From: ZC4RG30 sp963812195
Lineage (GTDB): Bacteria > Pseudomonadota > Gammaproteobacteria > Steroidobacterales > Steroidobacteraceae
DNA length: 64,000 bases
Direction: 5' to 3'
Assembly (NCBI GenBank): GCA_963812195.1
Contig: CAWEUI010000011.1
Coordinates: forward strand, 1 to 64,000
Positions within the stretch are counted from its first letter, which is position 1. Each line of letters begins with the position of its first letter. Both the position numbers and the translations under genes were made by a program. This document shows positions 50,224 through 60,474 of the stretch, one piece after another. The notes under the pieces were generated by a model. The model saw only the letters and a program-made list of their open reading frames with translations, was not told the DNA's origin and did no database searches.

Positions 50224-51356
50224 TCAGATGCCCTTTACGACGCGCTTGCGCGTGGCCTTGCGGTGCGCGATCTCCTGCACGTACATGGGCGTGCGGTAGT
50301 AGTTGCCGTTGGCGATGTACTCGGGCATCGGCTGCAGCGGCGTCATGGATTGCAGAAAGGCCTGCATGCGCGCCTCCATGCCCATGCGGTACTCGGGCTG
50401 CAGCACGATGAACAGGTCGTTGTGCAGGATGCCGTCGAGCACCACGCGGCCTACGGTCACCGGATCCTGCGGCCTTGCCCAATACGGCGAGGGTGGTGCG
50501 GGGCGGGCCGGGCGCTGCCCCGGGCCGCCCGGCGGGCGGCGTGGCGCCGCCCGGCAGCGTCACGGCCGGCGGGGCCGTCGTCCTTGAGTTCCTCCGGCCG
50601 GTGCGACTCGCTCTGCGCGATGTTGGTCGTCGTGAGGCCGGGCACGAACGCCGACGTGCCGATGTTGGTCTCGTGCAGTTCCTGGCGCAGCTGTTCCATC
50701 AGTCCGACCGCCGCAATCTTGCTCACCGTGTAGATGCCGGCGCCGCTGCCGGGCAGCAGACCGCTGGTCGACGTGGTGGTGACGATGTGCGCACCGGTCT
50801 TCCTCTCCAGCATGCGCGGCGCGAAGGTGTTCACTCCGTAGATCGGGCCCCACAGGTTCACGCCCATGCCCCATTCCCAGTCGTTCAGCGAGCCGGTGCT
50901 CGCCTTCTGCTGCAGGCCGACACCGGCGTTGTTGCACAGGATGTCCACGGGTCCGTACATCTTCTCGATCAGATCGGCGGTGCGCTGCCAGCCGTCCTTG
51001 TCCATCACGTTGTGCACCACGGTGCGGATGCGCGGGTCGTTCTCGGGGAACTTCTTCAGCGCCTCGGGGAACTGCTTCTCGTCGAGGTTGCCGATGACGA
51101 CCCGGGCGCCGGCCTCGTGCATCACCTGTGCAAGACCCAGGCCGATGCCGCTGGAGCCGCCGGTGATGTACACCACCTTGTCCTTCACGTCGGTGATGGT
51201 CGGCGCCTGCGACATGCCCATGTCGGGATAGGTGCCGGCTGCGCTTGCCTGTGCGGCCGAGGCGTCGCGCGGGGTGAGTGCGCCCAGTGTGCCGGCGGTT
51301 CCGGCCGCCGCGATGCCGCCCAGAATGGCGCGACGGTTCATTGTCTTTTCGTCCAT
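50224..51356 (-). CDS. Tat-exported short-chain dehydrogenase/reductase, frameshifted
   Basis: About 377 residues. A twin-arginine signal (NRRAILGGIAAAGTAGTLGAL) precedes an SDR Rossmann fold: VYITGGSSGIGLG cofactor motif, CNNAGV, and the Ser-Tyr-Lys site TSTSGLLPGSGAGIYTVSK. After frame changes near 50580 and 50465 the C-terminus reads VTVGRVVLDGILHNDLFIVL and ends ATRKRVVKGI. Periplasmic SDRs are unusual because NAD(P) is scarce there; some Tat-like leaders on SDRs may not function. Substrate unknown. Confidence 0.8.
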
Positions 51357-51396
51357 GGCCGCGATTCCCCCTCCAGATTGAGTTGTGGGCGAGAGC

Positions 51397-53495
51397 CTAC
51401 TCCAGATCCGCGCGGGCTACTGCGGCTCCAGAGCCGAGCTCCCGTGCGATGTCCGGTACGTGATAGACCCTGGTCAGCGCCAGCCTGATGATGGCCGGAT
51501 GCACCGCAACGGCGCGGTTCAGCTCGGGATCGAACCAGTAGCTGCCGGCAATCGAATGAATGTTGCCGTCGAACATCAGGCCGACGATATCGCCCTTCGC
51601 ATTCAGCAGCGGACTGCCGGAGTTGCCGCCGACGATGTCGTTGTTGGTGCAGAGGTTGAACGGGGTCGTCATGTCGAGCTGGTCCTTGAGCTGCAGCCAG
51701 CTCCCGGGCAGGCGGAAGGGTTCGAACCCGGTGGCACGCGCGTAGAGCCTGTCCAGGTGCGTGAATGGCGCCACCGCTTTGCCGTTCTCGATCCACCCCT
51801 GCACCGTGCCGTAGTTGAGGCGCAGCGTGAAAGTGGCATCCGGGTAAACGCTGGTGCCGTAGGCCTTGAATCGCGCCGCGGCGATGCGCTCGCGAGCCGG
51901 CCTCGTTGGGCGCCACGTACTCGTCTTCATACTGCTTGCGTATCGCGCGCGCCACCGGATCGACCAGACGCGCGATGCGGATCATCGGATCATCGGAAGC
52001 TTCGATGGCCGCCTCACCGCCGTCCCACAGCGCCTTGCGCACGGCCGGGTCGGCGAGCTTCGTGTTCTGGACCAGCGCCCGGGCCAGTGAGTCCGGCGAA
52101 GCCTCCCTGAACAGGTTCCGCACCAGCGGATAGTCCGGCCCCAGGTACTCGCGCATGCGCTCCAGGCCGAAACTGAAGGTCAGCTCTTCCAGTTCGTTGT
52201 GGACGGGCACGGGCGCCTCGATCTGTTGCCTCAGCTGCGGCAGGGCGGCATCGGTGTATTCGCGCAGGCGTTCGGGGTTGGGTCTGGTCCGCTCCGCGGC
52301 GGCGCGCACCAGCGCGATCGCATACTGGTAGAGCTGGCTGTTGAATCCCGCGCCCTGCTCGATGAACACGTAGGGATAGGACAGCTCCTGTTCGCGCCGG
52401 GCCGCCTGCGCCACCTGCTGCCAGGGATCCGGCTGGCGGCAGCTTGCCGGCCCTGGCGCGCAGCGCGGCCTCTTCGGTCCGCTTGCGCGACATCAGGCGA
52501 TCATCCAGCAATGCGTCGAGCTGCTTGCGGCGCACCTTGATGCTGTTTTCGAGGCTATTGAGCTGGTCCGCCGCCATGCTGGCGTGCGCCGGGCTCTCCT
52601 TCGAAAACTGGATCAGGCGACCGCGCAATTCGGCATAGCGCAGCAGCCAGAAGTGGATGTACTTGGCCTCGCGCTGCAACTGCGCCACGGTGAGCAGCCG
52701 GTCGGTCGAGCCGGGATGGCCCGCCACGAATACCGGTTCGCCGGCCTGTGGCCCTTTCCAGTCGATCTTCAGGTAGTCCGGCGTGGATGCCGGCCTGCCG
52801 TCCTGGTAGGCACGCAGCAGCGAGAAGTCCAGGTTCCAGCGTGGATACTGGAAGTTGTCCGGGTCGCCGCCGAATGCGGCGATGTCGCTTTCCGGCGCGA
52901 ACACCAGTCGCACGTCGTTGTAGCGCCGGTACTTGTACAGGAAGTACTGGCCGCCCTGGTACAGCACCACGGATTCGCACTTGAGCGGCGCATCCTTCGG
53001 GGCGGCCTGTTCACAGGCCTGCTCCAGCGCCGTCAGGGTCATGCGCCGCTTGTCGTTTGCGGCCTGCGCGTCCAGGCCCGCGGGTGGCGGCATTGACCTT
53101 CGCGGTGATGTCTTCGGTTGCTACCAGCACATCGGCGCTGCTGCGTGGCACAGCGCGTGCTCCTCGTTGCGGTCCGCGGCGGCGTAACCGTTCTGCAGCA
53201 GATCGTTCCCGGGAGTCGAAAGCTGCGCCAGGCACTGGCTGACGCAATGATGGTTGGTGAGGATGAGCCCGTCGGGCGACACGAACGAGGCCGTGCAGTT
53301 GGACAGCCGCACGGTCGCCAGGCGCACCTTGTCGAGCCAGGCGGGCGTGATGTCCACGCCATAGCGCTGTTTCACTGTGGCGGCGGGGAAGTGGTCGAAT
53401 GTCCACATGCCCTCGTCGGCCCGCGCCGGCTGCAGCGCCGGCGCCGCCAGCAGCACGGCAAACAATACGTTCGACAACACGGTCTTCAGGCGCAT
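51397..53495 (-). CDS. S46-family dipeptidyl peptidase, frameshifted
   Basis: About 699 residues, with signal peptide (VLFAVLLAAPALQPARA). The S46 features are present: EGMWTFDHFP at the N-terminus, catalytic His in LILTNHHCV, FGGDPDNFQYPRW (Asp region) and the Ser in NDIVGGNSGSPLLNAKGDIVG. Frame changes occur near 53130, 53090, 52430 and 51905. These chymotrypsin-fold enzymes (DPP7/DPP11) release dipeptides from peptides in the periplasm, consistent with peptide feeding. Confidence 0.88.
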
Positions 53496-53560
53496 GAGGA
53501 CGCTCCTGGATCAGGGCCGGTTTGCAAGCTTACACAAGCTGCCGTGCGGGCCCGGGTCCG

Positions 53561-54799
53561 TCAGGGGTTGGGCGGCGTTGCCAGTATCCGACTGGCGGCC
53601 AGCGCCCCGATCTTGGTGCCCATGTCCAGTGCAACCAGGGTGGACGTGCGGAAGTCGGCGCCGGCGAAGACGCGCGCATCGTTGACTTCGCGCATCATGT
53701 CCTCCGTGCTGCTCCAGCTGCGCGTGACGTCCGGCGTGGTGCGGCTGGTGGTGGTCAGCGGCGGCGTCGGGCCGTTGCCGATCTCGGCCTTCAGCGTCGC
53801 GCTGACCGCGGCGGCTTCGATGCAGCGCGCACAGGGATACTCCGGGTCGGTGGGAGCGGGGCCCAGCGGTGCCCAGGCGGCATCGGCCTGTGTGTACTGG
53901 TTGTCGTCGCGGTCGGCGAAGTGGATGGCTTCGGCCGGGCGCCAGAACTTGTAGGCGTATTTCGCATCCATGACCGCCATCGTGGCGTCGTCCACTGCCT
54001 GCGCCACCGCCATGTACAGACGCGCGTTCTGCGTCACTTCCCGATCCGGCTGCTCGGCCACGCTGCGCACCAGCCCGTAGAAGATCGCTGGCGAGTCGTC
54101 TTCCCAGAACTGCGCGATCACGGTCTGTTCGGGGGTGCGGCGGGTGCTGTACTTGCCGCCGAAATTCTTTACCTCGTTGAAGTCGCGCGCCCAGGTGGTG
54201 GAACTCTCGGCAGGCGGGGGCGCGGGACGGAATGCGGCAACGGCCGGCATCAGCCATGGTGTACGCGACGGTCCGGTCTTCTGCGCTTCAGGCGACATCT
54301 GCACATGTCCTTCGGGCATCGAGGGCAGCCGATAGTCGTCGGCCGACTCGGCCAGATCCGCCTGACGAATGGCAAGGATCGCCGCCGCGGACTTGCGGCC
54401 GGCCGCGATGCCCGACTTGCGTGATTTGCCATCCGGCACCTTCGCCATGGCCGCCTGGTAGGCGGCGTCCAGGGCTGTCTTCTGTGTTGGCAGCAGTTTC
54501 ACCAGCACGTCGTGCGTGCTCGTGGCGACCGCCGCGTCGATCGATCCTCCGATCTCCGAGCCGGGTTCCATGCCACCGGCCGGATAGCGTTGCGTGATGG
54601 CATTCACCGCGCCGTACACGGCGGTTTGCATGGCCGCCATCGCCCGCCTTGCCGTGGCGGGGCCGACCCTGGCCGCCGTGATGAATTCACCGGCCCTGGT
54701 GTTCCAGTCGGTCACGGCATCGGCATGTGCGTTGGCCGCCACGGCGAGTGCGGCCAGCAGTGGCCACGCGGCCAGCAGGGATTTGCGAATGGCGAACAT
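53561..54799 (-). CDS. Vanadium-dependent haloperoxidase / PAP2-like exported protein
   Basis: 412 residues with a signal peptide (LLAAWPLLAALAVAANAHA). The haloperoxidase-type motif KYAYKFWRPAEAI supplies the conserved Lys and Arg; PEYPCARCIEAAA and DARVFAGADFRTSTLVALDMG match the remaining regions. At the position normally holding the acid-base His (G-I/F-HFR) this protein has Asp (GADFR), so catalysis is doubtful. The frame is intact. Single gene between S46 peptidase and a VOC gene. Confidence 0.82.
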   Translation of the reverse strand: MFAIRKSLLAAWPLLAALAVAANAHADAVTDWNTRAGEFITAARVGPATARRAMAAMQTAVYGAVNAITQRYPAGGMEPGSEIGGSIDAAVATSTHDVLVKLLPTQKTALDAAYQAAMAKVPDGKSRKSGIAAGRKSAAAILAIRQADLAESADDYRLPSMPEGHVQMSPEAQKTGPSRTPWLMPAVAAFRPAPPPAESSTTWARDFNEVKNFGGKYSTRRTPEQTVIAQFWEDDSPAIFYGLVRSVAEQPDREVTQNARLYMAVAQAVDDATMAVMDAKYAYKFWRPAEAIHFADRDDNQYTQADAAWAPLGPAPTDPEYPCARCIEAAAVSATLKAEIGNGPTPPLTTTSRTTPDVTRSWSSTEDMMREVNDARVFAGADFRTSTLVALDMGTKIGALAASRILATPPNP

Positions 54800-54852
54800 G
54801 TCGGTACCTCCTTCAAGGAAGGATTAGCGCATCGTCGCGCAGTTCGGGTTTG

Positions 54853-55584
54853 TTAAGTTTCCTTAGCGATTGGTGTGCCGGCCGCCATCGCGGGGTCGAG
54901 CACGATCATCGCCAGCTGTTCCACGCCGCGCAGCAGCCGGTGTCCCTGTACACGCAGCGATGGCGGTGGTCGCTGCGGACGCATTCCGGCTGCGAGCAGC
55001 GCCTCGTCATCGCCCGCCGCGGGTCCGTCGAACAACAATGCAGGCTCATTGAAGTCGGCACCGGCGTGGCAGGCAAGCGGCAGGTCCTGTATGGCCAAGC
55101 CCGCCCACGGCGTGTCCACCGGCAGCACGTCCAGACCGAGCCGCTCCCAGAAACCCTGTGCCTCGGCAAGGTCCGGGCATGGCAGGCTCAGGGCCCTGAA
55201 GCGGCCCAGTCGCGTGCGCCGTGGCAGCTCCAGTGGCGGCGAGAAGGTACGTGCCTCGATCACCCGCAGCAGCATGCCACCGGGTTCGCGCACGCCGAGT
55301 TCGTTGAATTCCTCGCTGCCCAGTTGCGCGCTTTCCACCTCGATGAAACGCGCCGAGAGCTCCTGCTCCAGTGCCGCCACGTCCGGGCGCACGAATACCA
55401 GACTGACGGCTTCCTGGCCGCGGGCGTGCAGGCCGATGGCCAGCCCTTCGCAGGCGACCACACCGTAGGGATGCGTCCAGATATCGCCACTGGTTGCTTC
55501 GACGAAGCCCAGTTGCTGCAGGCCGCTCCAGCCGGCACCGGGGTCGCCGGTGACGAGCGCAAGTTCCAGGAATCGTCCCAGCAC
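54853..55584 (-). CDS. Two-module VOC-fold protein
   Basis: 243 residues. The N-terminal module (LELALVTGDPGAGWSGLQQLGF ... VREPGGMLLRVIEAR) and C-terminal module (RFRALSLPCPDLAEAQGFWERLGLDV) are VOC-like, but the typical His/Glu metal ligands are not evident. Function unknown. It lies 9 bases downstream of hemH, on the same strand. Confidence 0.7.
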   Translation of the reverse strand: MLGRFLELALVTGDPGAGWSGLQQLGFVEATSGDIWTHPYGVVACEGLAIGLHARGQEAVSLVFVRPDVAALEQELSARFIEVESAQLGSEEFNELGVREPGGMLLRVIEARTFSPPLELPRRTRLGRFRALSLPCPDLAEAQGFWERLGLDVLPVDTPWAGLAIQDLPLACHAGADFNEPALLFDGPAAGDDEALLAAGMRPQRPPPSLRVQGHRLLRGVEQLAMIVLDPAMAAGTPIAKET

Positions 55585-55593
55585 GCAGCGGCT

Positions 55594-56607
55594 CTACAGA
55601 AGTGGTTGCAGCAATGAGCCCAACAGCTGCACGTGCGCCTGGTCGGCGTTCAGTGCCGGGATGTAGCGCAGCTTTTCGCCGCCGGCGGCACGGAACAGCT
55701 CGTCGGCCTCATGGCCGATCTCGTCGATGGTCTCCAGGCAATCGATCGCGAAGCCGGGGCAGATCGCATCCAGCCGGCGCACGCCGCGACCGGCGAGCGC
55801 GCCCAGCGTGTCGGTGGTGTAGGGCTGCAGCCATTCGGCCACGCCGACACGCGACTGAAAACTCATTGTCCACTCATCCGGAGCCAGTTCCAGTTCCCGC
55901 GCCAGCGCCTGCGCGGTGATCTCGCATTTGCGGCGATAGGGATCGCCGGCGTCCGCATACGCCTTGGGTATGCCGTGGAAGCTGATCAGCAGGTGATCGC
56001 CCGTGCCGTGCGCGGCGCGATACGCGCGGGTGCCCGCGGCCAGTGCCGCGATGTATCCGGGGTCTGCCGCGTAGTCGGGCAGCAGGTGCAGCTCGGGCAC
56101 GTGGCGCCACAGGCGCAGTGCCGCGCCGACCTGGTCGTAGACGGCGGCGCTGGTGGTGGCCGAGTACTGCGGGAACAGCGGCAGCACCAGGATGCGCTGC
56201 GCGCCGTCAGCGCGCAGCGCCGCCAGCCCCTGTGCGACGTCGGGCGTGGAATAGAGCATGCCCAGTTCCACCGCTACGGATTCGCCCTGGCTGTCGCGCA
56301 AATGCGCGCGCAGTGCATCGCGCAGGGCGATCGATCCGACCAGCAGCGGTGAGCCTGCCTGCGTCCACACGCGCCGATACTTCGGCACGACCCTGGCAGG
56401 CCGCAAAGGCAGGATGGCGCCGTAGAGAATGAGGTTCCAGATCAGGCGCGGCGTTTCGATGGTACGCCGGTCCGCCAGCAGGCGGCGCAGGAAGTCGCGC
56501 ACGCCGGCCGCGGTCAGCGCGTCCGGCGTACCGGAATTGACCAACAGGACCCCACTGCGATACGGCCCCGTGTCACGGTAGGCCGGCGACGGCTGATAGT
56601 CAGGCAT
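55594..56607 (-). CDS. hemH: Ferrochelatase
   Basis: 337 residues inserting iron into protoporphyrin IX. The active site is intact: HLLISFHGIPK (catalytic His), SFQSRVGVAEWLQPYT (Glu/Trp region) and CPGFAIDCLETIDEIGHEADELF. FPQYSATTSAA is the usual substrate loop. Start at 56607 overlaps the dienelactone hydrolase stop. Part of a four-gene minus-strand run with the thiolase, the hydrolase and the VOC gene. Confidence 0.95.
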   Translation of the reverse strand: MPDYQPSPAYRDTGPYRSGVLLVNSGTPDALTAAGVRDFLRRLLADRRTIETPRLIWNLILYGAILPLRPARVVPKYRRVWTQAGSPLLVGSIALRDALRAHLRDSQGESVAVELGMLYSTPDVAQGLAALRADGAQRILVLPLFPQYSATTSAAVYDQVGAALRLWRHVPELHLLPDYAADPGYIAALAAGTRAYRAAHGTGDHLLISFHGIPKAYADAGDPYRRKCEITAQALARELELAPDEWTMSFQSRVGVAEWLQPYTTDTLGALAGRGVRRLDAICPGFAIDCLETIDEIGHEADELFRAAGGEKLRYIPALNADQAHVQLLGSLLQPLL

Positions 56608-57319
56608 CGTCCCACTTGTCGGCGGGCAACCCGTTGCCGGGCGCGGCGGCCGGCGTGAGCAGATGCCGCGCGAAGAACGCCAGCGTGCGCTGCTGCGCCA
56701 GTTGCGCGGCAGCGGCGTTGAAGGCCGCCCGATGATCGCAATTGAACCCATGGTCCGCGTCGTAGACGTGGAACTCGCCGGTCGGGTCGGCCGCGCGGAT
56801 CTTCTCGATGTTTTCCGGCGGAATGGACTTGTCCTGGCTGCCGAAGTGGTACAGCACCGGCACCCTGGGCAGGCGATCCAGCATCTGCACCGTGCGCGTG
56901 CCGTAGTAGGAGACCGCGCAGGCCACCGGCAGCTCGCAGGCGGCGAGGTACGCGAGCGATCCGCCCCAGCAGTACCCGACCGTACCCACCGCGCCGGCGT
57001 GCTTGACCACGTTCAGGCAGGCCTGCATGTCGAGCAGCACGTCCTGTTCCTTGAGCTGCAGCACGTAACCGCGGCCCAGTTGCAGATCCTCCGGCGTGTA
57101 ACCCAGCTCGACGCCGGATTTCACGCGATCGAACAGGCAGGGTGCAATGGCGACATAGCCGGCGGCCGCGAAGCCGTCCGCGACGGCCCGGATGTGCGCA
57201 TTGACGCCGAAGATCTCCTGCAGCACCAGGATGGCGCCACGCGCCGTGCCCGGCGGCGGCGCGAGCCAGGCGTCGAACTCATGCCCGTCACGGGCCATCA
57301 GGCGCGTGAACTCACCCAC
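56600..57319 (-). CDS. Dienelactone hydrolase family protein
   Basis: 239 residues of alpha/beta-hydrolase fold. The Cys-Asp-His triad is apparent: nucleophile Cys in VGYCWGGSLAYL, Asp in FGSQDKSIP, His in YDADHGFNCD; Glu near residue 35 in LQEIFGVNAHI completes the DLH signature. It lies 12 bases from the thiolase gene and overlaps hemH. Role may be lactone or ester cleavage; substrate unknown. Confidence 0.9.
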   Translation of the reverse strand: MGEFTRLMARDGHEFDAWLAPPPGTARGAILVLQEIFGVNAHIRAVADGFAAAGYVAIAPCLFDRVKSGVELGYTPEDLQLGRGYVLQLKEQDVLLDMQACLNVVKHAGAVGTVGYCWGGSLAYLAACELPVACAVSYYGTRTVQMLDRLPRVPVLYHFGSQDKSIPPENIEKIRAADPTGEFHVYDADHGFNCDHRAAFNAAAAQLAQQRTLAFFARHLLTPAAAPGNGLPADKWDDA

Positions 57320-57331
57320 GACTGGTGTGCC

Positions 57332-58627
57332 TCATGACGGCCTCTCGACGATGGCCACCACGCCCATGCCGCCGGCCGTGCACACCGAGATCAGTCCGCG
57401 CCTGGCGTCGGGCAACTCGTCGAACAGTTTCGCGGCCACCGCCAGGATGCGCGCCCCGGTGGCGGCGAACGGATGGCCCACTGCGATGCTGCTGCCCTTG
57501 ATATTGAGCTTGCTGCGGTCGATCGCGCCCAGCGGCGTGTCGCGGCCGAGACGATCACGACAGTACTCGGCCGACTCCCACGCCTTCAGCGTGCACAGCA
57601 CCTGGGCGGCGAAGGCTTCGTGAATCTCGTAGAAATCGAAGTCCTGCAATGCGAGGTCGGCGTCCTTGAGGACCTCCGACACCGCATGGGCCGGCGCCAT
57701 CAGCAGCCCCTCGTTGCCGCTGGCGAAATCCACCGCCCAGCTCTTGCCGTGGGTCAGCAGCGCCTGCAGCGGCAGGCCCCGCGCCCGGGCCCACTCCTCG
57801 CTGGCCAGCAGTACCGCCGCGGCGCCATCGGTGAGCGGCGTGCTGTTGCCGGCGGTCAGCGTGCCGGCCGGGCTGGTGTCGAACACCGTGCGCAGCTTGG
57901 CCAGTTTCTCGACGGTCGAGTCGGCGCGCACGTTGTTGTCCTGGGCCAGCCCCATGAACGGCACCACCAGATCGTTGTGGAACCCCTCCTTCCAGGACGC
58001 CGCGGCATTGCGGTGGCTGTGCGCGGCCAGTTCATCCTGCGCCACGCGGCTGATCTGCCAGGTCTTGGCCATCAGCTCGCAGCTCTGGCCCATCGACAAT
58101 CCGGTGCGCGGTTCCACCACGCCCGGCATGACCGGCTTGAAATGCCGGGGCCGCAGGCCGAACCAGGGTTTGAGTCGCTGCCAGAACGAGCGGCCCCGGA
58201 AACTGGCCAGCAACAGCTCGCGATACTCGGCCGGATACACGATGGGGATGTCGCTGATGGTGTCCACGCCGGCCGCGATGCCGGCATCGATCTGGTTCAG
58301 GGCAATCTTGTTGCCCACCAGGATGGCCGCCTCCAGGCTGGTGCCGCAGGCGCGCTGGATGTCCAGCCCCGGCGTGTGCGGATCCAGTCCCGAGGACAGC
58401 ACGCACTCGCGCACCAGGTTGAAATCCTTCGAGTGCTTCAGCACTGCTCCGGCGATGACATCGCCGAGCCGTGCGCCGGCGAGCTGGTAGCGGTCCACCA
58501 GCCCGCGCAACGCCGCGGTGAGCATGTCCTGATTGCCTGCCGCCGCGTAGGCGCCGTGGGCCCGGGCAAAGGGAATGCGCACTCCGCCCACGATGCCGAC
58601 GCGCCGGACACTGTTTCCTACCAGCAT
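57332..58627 (-). CDS. Acetyl-CoA C-acyltransferase (FadI-like thiolase)
   Basis: 431 residues, the length of FadI-type thiolases of the trifunctional beta-oxidation complex. Active-site Cys in DIQRACGTSLEAA, His in GSSIAVGHPFAATGAR, second Cys in VCTAGGMGVV, and FYEIHEAFAAQ are all present. No fadJ partner is adjacent. The frame is intact. Confidence 0.92.
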   Translation of the reverse strand: MLVGNSVRRVGIVGGVRIPFARAHGAYAAAGNQDMLTAALRGLVDRYQLAGARLGDVIAGAVLKHSKDFNLVRECVLSSGLDPHTPGLDIQRACGTSLEAAILVGNKIALNQIDAGIAAGVDTISDIPIVYPAEYRELLLASFRGRSFWQRLKPWFGLRPRHFKPVMPGVVEPRTGLSMGQSCELMAKTWQISRVAQDELAAHSHRNAAASWKEGFHNDLVVPFMGLAQDNNVRADSTVEKLAKLRTVFDTSPAGTLTAGNSTPLTDGAAAVLLASEEWARARGLPLQALLTHGKSWAVDFASGNEGLLMAPAHAVSEVLKDADLALQDFDFYEIHEAFAAQVLCTLKAWESAEYCRDRLGRDTPLGAIDRSKLNIKGSSIAVGHPFAATGARILAVAAKLFDELPDARRGLISVCTAGGMGVVAIVERPS

Positions 58628-58677
58628 AGTGTGCGTAGCATGCCACCAATCGGGTGAGCGTGTAGACTCGCCGGTCC

Positions 58678-60264
58678 ATGCCGCGCGCCATCGATACCGT
58701 CTTCGAGCGGCGCCTTGCCTCGCTGGTCAATGCCCGCGAGCCTGGCCTGCTGCAGAACGGTCAGAAGGGGGTAGAAAAGGAGAGCCTGCGGGTCACGGCC
58801 GCGGGCACGCTCGCGCATTCGCCTCATCCGGTCGCGCTCGGTTCGGCGCTCACCAGCGCCCACATCACCACCGATTTTTCCGAAGCGCTGATCGAGCTGG
58901 TCACGCCGGCATTCACGCAAAGCTGGGAGCTGTTGCAGTACCTGTGCGACCTGCACTGGTTCGTGTACCGGCGCCTTGGCGATGAAATGCTGTGGGCCAC
59001 GTCCATGCCCTGCCCGCTGGAGGGGGACGCCTCGGTGCCGACGGCCTACTACGGCACCTCGCATGTCGGTCGCATGAAGAGCGTCTACCGGGAAGGCCTG
59101 CGCAACCGCTATGGCGCGTTGATGCAGGCGATTTCGGGCGTGCACTTCAACTATTCCTTCCCGGCCGGGTTCTGGCCGGTCTACGCGGAACTGCGTGCCA
59201 TGGGCGCGCACGACCGCGTGCAATTCCAGTCGACGAGCTACTTCGAACTGTTGCGCAACTACCGGCGCCTGGGCTGGCTGGTGCTGTACCTGTTTGGCAC
59301 ATCACCGGCCGTGGGGCGTGATTTCCTGGACGAATCCCTCGCCGGCCTGCAGCCGCTCGATGCCCGGACCGCCTATGGACCGTTCTCCACCTCGCTGCGC
59401 ATGAGCGACATCGGCTATCGCAACCGCAATCAGGCCGGAGTGGCGGTGTCGGTGAACAGCCTCGATGAATACCTGCGCGACCTGAAGCGCGCGGTGACCA
59501 CCCCGCATCCGGCGTACGAGCAGATCGGGCTCAAGCGCGGCGACGCCTGGCTGCAACTGTCCACCAGCGTGCTGCAGATCGAAAACGAGTTCTACGGATC
59601 GATCCGCCCCAAGCGGGTGGCACGCTCCGGCGAAAGCCCGAGCAGCGCGCTGCGCCGTGGCGGCGTGGAATACATCGAGATGCGCGCCCTGGACGTTTCA
59701 GCTTTCGATCCGGTGGGCGTGAGCCAGACCAAACTGCGCTTCCTGGAAGCCTTCGCGGCGCTGTGCCTGCTCAAGGCCAGCGCGCCCATCGATGCCACGG
59801 AGCAGGCCGCGCTCGACGACAACTTCCAGAAGGTGGCGCGGCGCGGACGCGAGCCGGGCCTCAACCTCACCCGTGGCGGGCGCCAGCTGCCGCTGGCCGC
59901 GTGGGCGCGCGAAGTCCTGGACGGCATGACGGGCATCTGTGAGCTGCTGGATCAGGGTGATGCCGCGCAGCCTTACACGGCCGCTTTGCGCGAGCAGCAG
60001 GAGAAGCTGGAAGACACGGAACGCACTCCATCGGCGCGTCTGTTGCAGGAGATGCGCAGCTCCGGCGAGGATTTCTACTCCCTGGCCCGGCGCGTGTCCG
60101 CCGTCCACAAGGAATACATCCTTTCCTTGCCGCCCCCCAATGCGGGGCGTCTGGCGGAATTCGAGGCCGAGGCGCATGACTCCATCCTGAAGCAGGCCAG
60201 CGTGGAAGCCCGCCAGAGCGGGACCTTTGAAGAGTACCTGGCGGGTTGGTTCGCGCGGCTGTAG
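58678..60264 (+). CDS. gshA: Glutamate-cysteine ligase, proteobacterial type
   Basis: 528 residues catalysing the first step of glutathione synthesis. The gamma-proteobacterial GshA signature is complete, from GLLQNGQKGVEKESLRV at the N-terminus to ITTDFSEALIELVTP and GVHFNYSFP, and YIEMRALDVSAFDPVG in the middle. Frame intact; ATG at 58678. Divergent from the thiolase with 50 bases between. Confidence 0.95.
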   Translation: MPRAIDTVFERRLASLVNAREPGLLQNGQKGVEKESLRVTAAGTLAHSPHPVALGSALTSAHITTDFSEALIELVTPAFTQSWELLQYLCDLHWFVYRRLGDEMLWATSMPCPLEGDASVPTAYYGTSHVGRMKSVYREGLRNRYGALMQAISGVHFNYSFPAGFWPVYAELRAMGAHDRVQFQSTSYFELLRNYRRLGWLVLYLFGTSPAVGRDFLDESLAGLQPLDARTAYGPFSTSLRMSDIGYRNRNQAGVAVSVNSLDEYLRDLKRAVTTPHPAYEQIGLKRGDAWLQLSTSVLQIENEFYGSIRPKRVARSGESPSSALRRGGVEYIEMRALDVSAFDPVGVSQTKLRFLEAFAALCLLKASAPIDATEQAALDDNFQKVARRGREPGLNLTRGGRQLPLAAWAREVLDGMTGICELLDQGDAAQPYTAALREQQEKLEDTERTPSARLLQEMRSSGEDFYSLARRVSAVHKEYILSLPPPNAGRLAEFEAEAHDSILKQASVEARQSGTFEEYLAGWFARL

Positions 60265-60281
60265 GGGTGCGCAGGCAGTGC

Positions 60282-60327
60282 GCACCAGCATCGCGCGCGG
60301 GTCTATCGTGGCGCCCCAATTTGGTGC
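60282..60327 (+). promoter_or_regulatory. Two NtrC-like activator sites upstream of the PII gene
   Basis: GCCCC-AATTT-GGTGC (60313-60327) matches the NtrC consensus GCACC-N5-GGTGC with one mismatch. A second site GCACC-AGCAT-CGCGC (60282-60296) has two. They are 31 bp apart, three helical turns, and lie about 90-130 bases before the predicted start point, as for NtrC enhancers. Confidence 0.5.
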
Positions 60328-60390
60328 GGCATGAAGGCGACCCGGGGGCCCCAAGGCTGCGACGTGATGGGTTTCACGTTAGGATGACCG

Positions 60391-60406
60391 TGGCACGAAA
60401 GGTGCA
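60391..60406 (+). promoter_or_regulatory. Sigma-54 promoter of the PII gene
   Basis: TGGCACG-AAAG-GTGCA matches the -24/-12 consensus TGGCACG-N4-TTGCA except for one base; the invariant GG and GC are ten bases apart. It predicts transcription start near 60417, 58 bases before the glnK ATG. Confidence 0.8.
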
Positions 60407-60474
60407 ATCAAGAAACCCAGTCCCTTAAGACCGCACTTGACGCGACCTGAGAATAACGGAGGCGGGAGTCTCGC

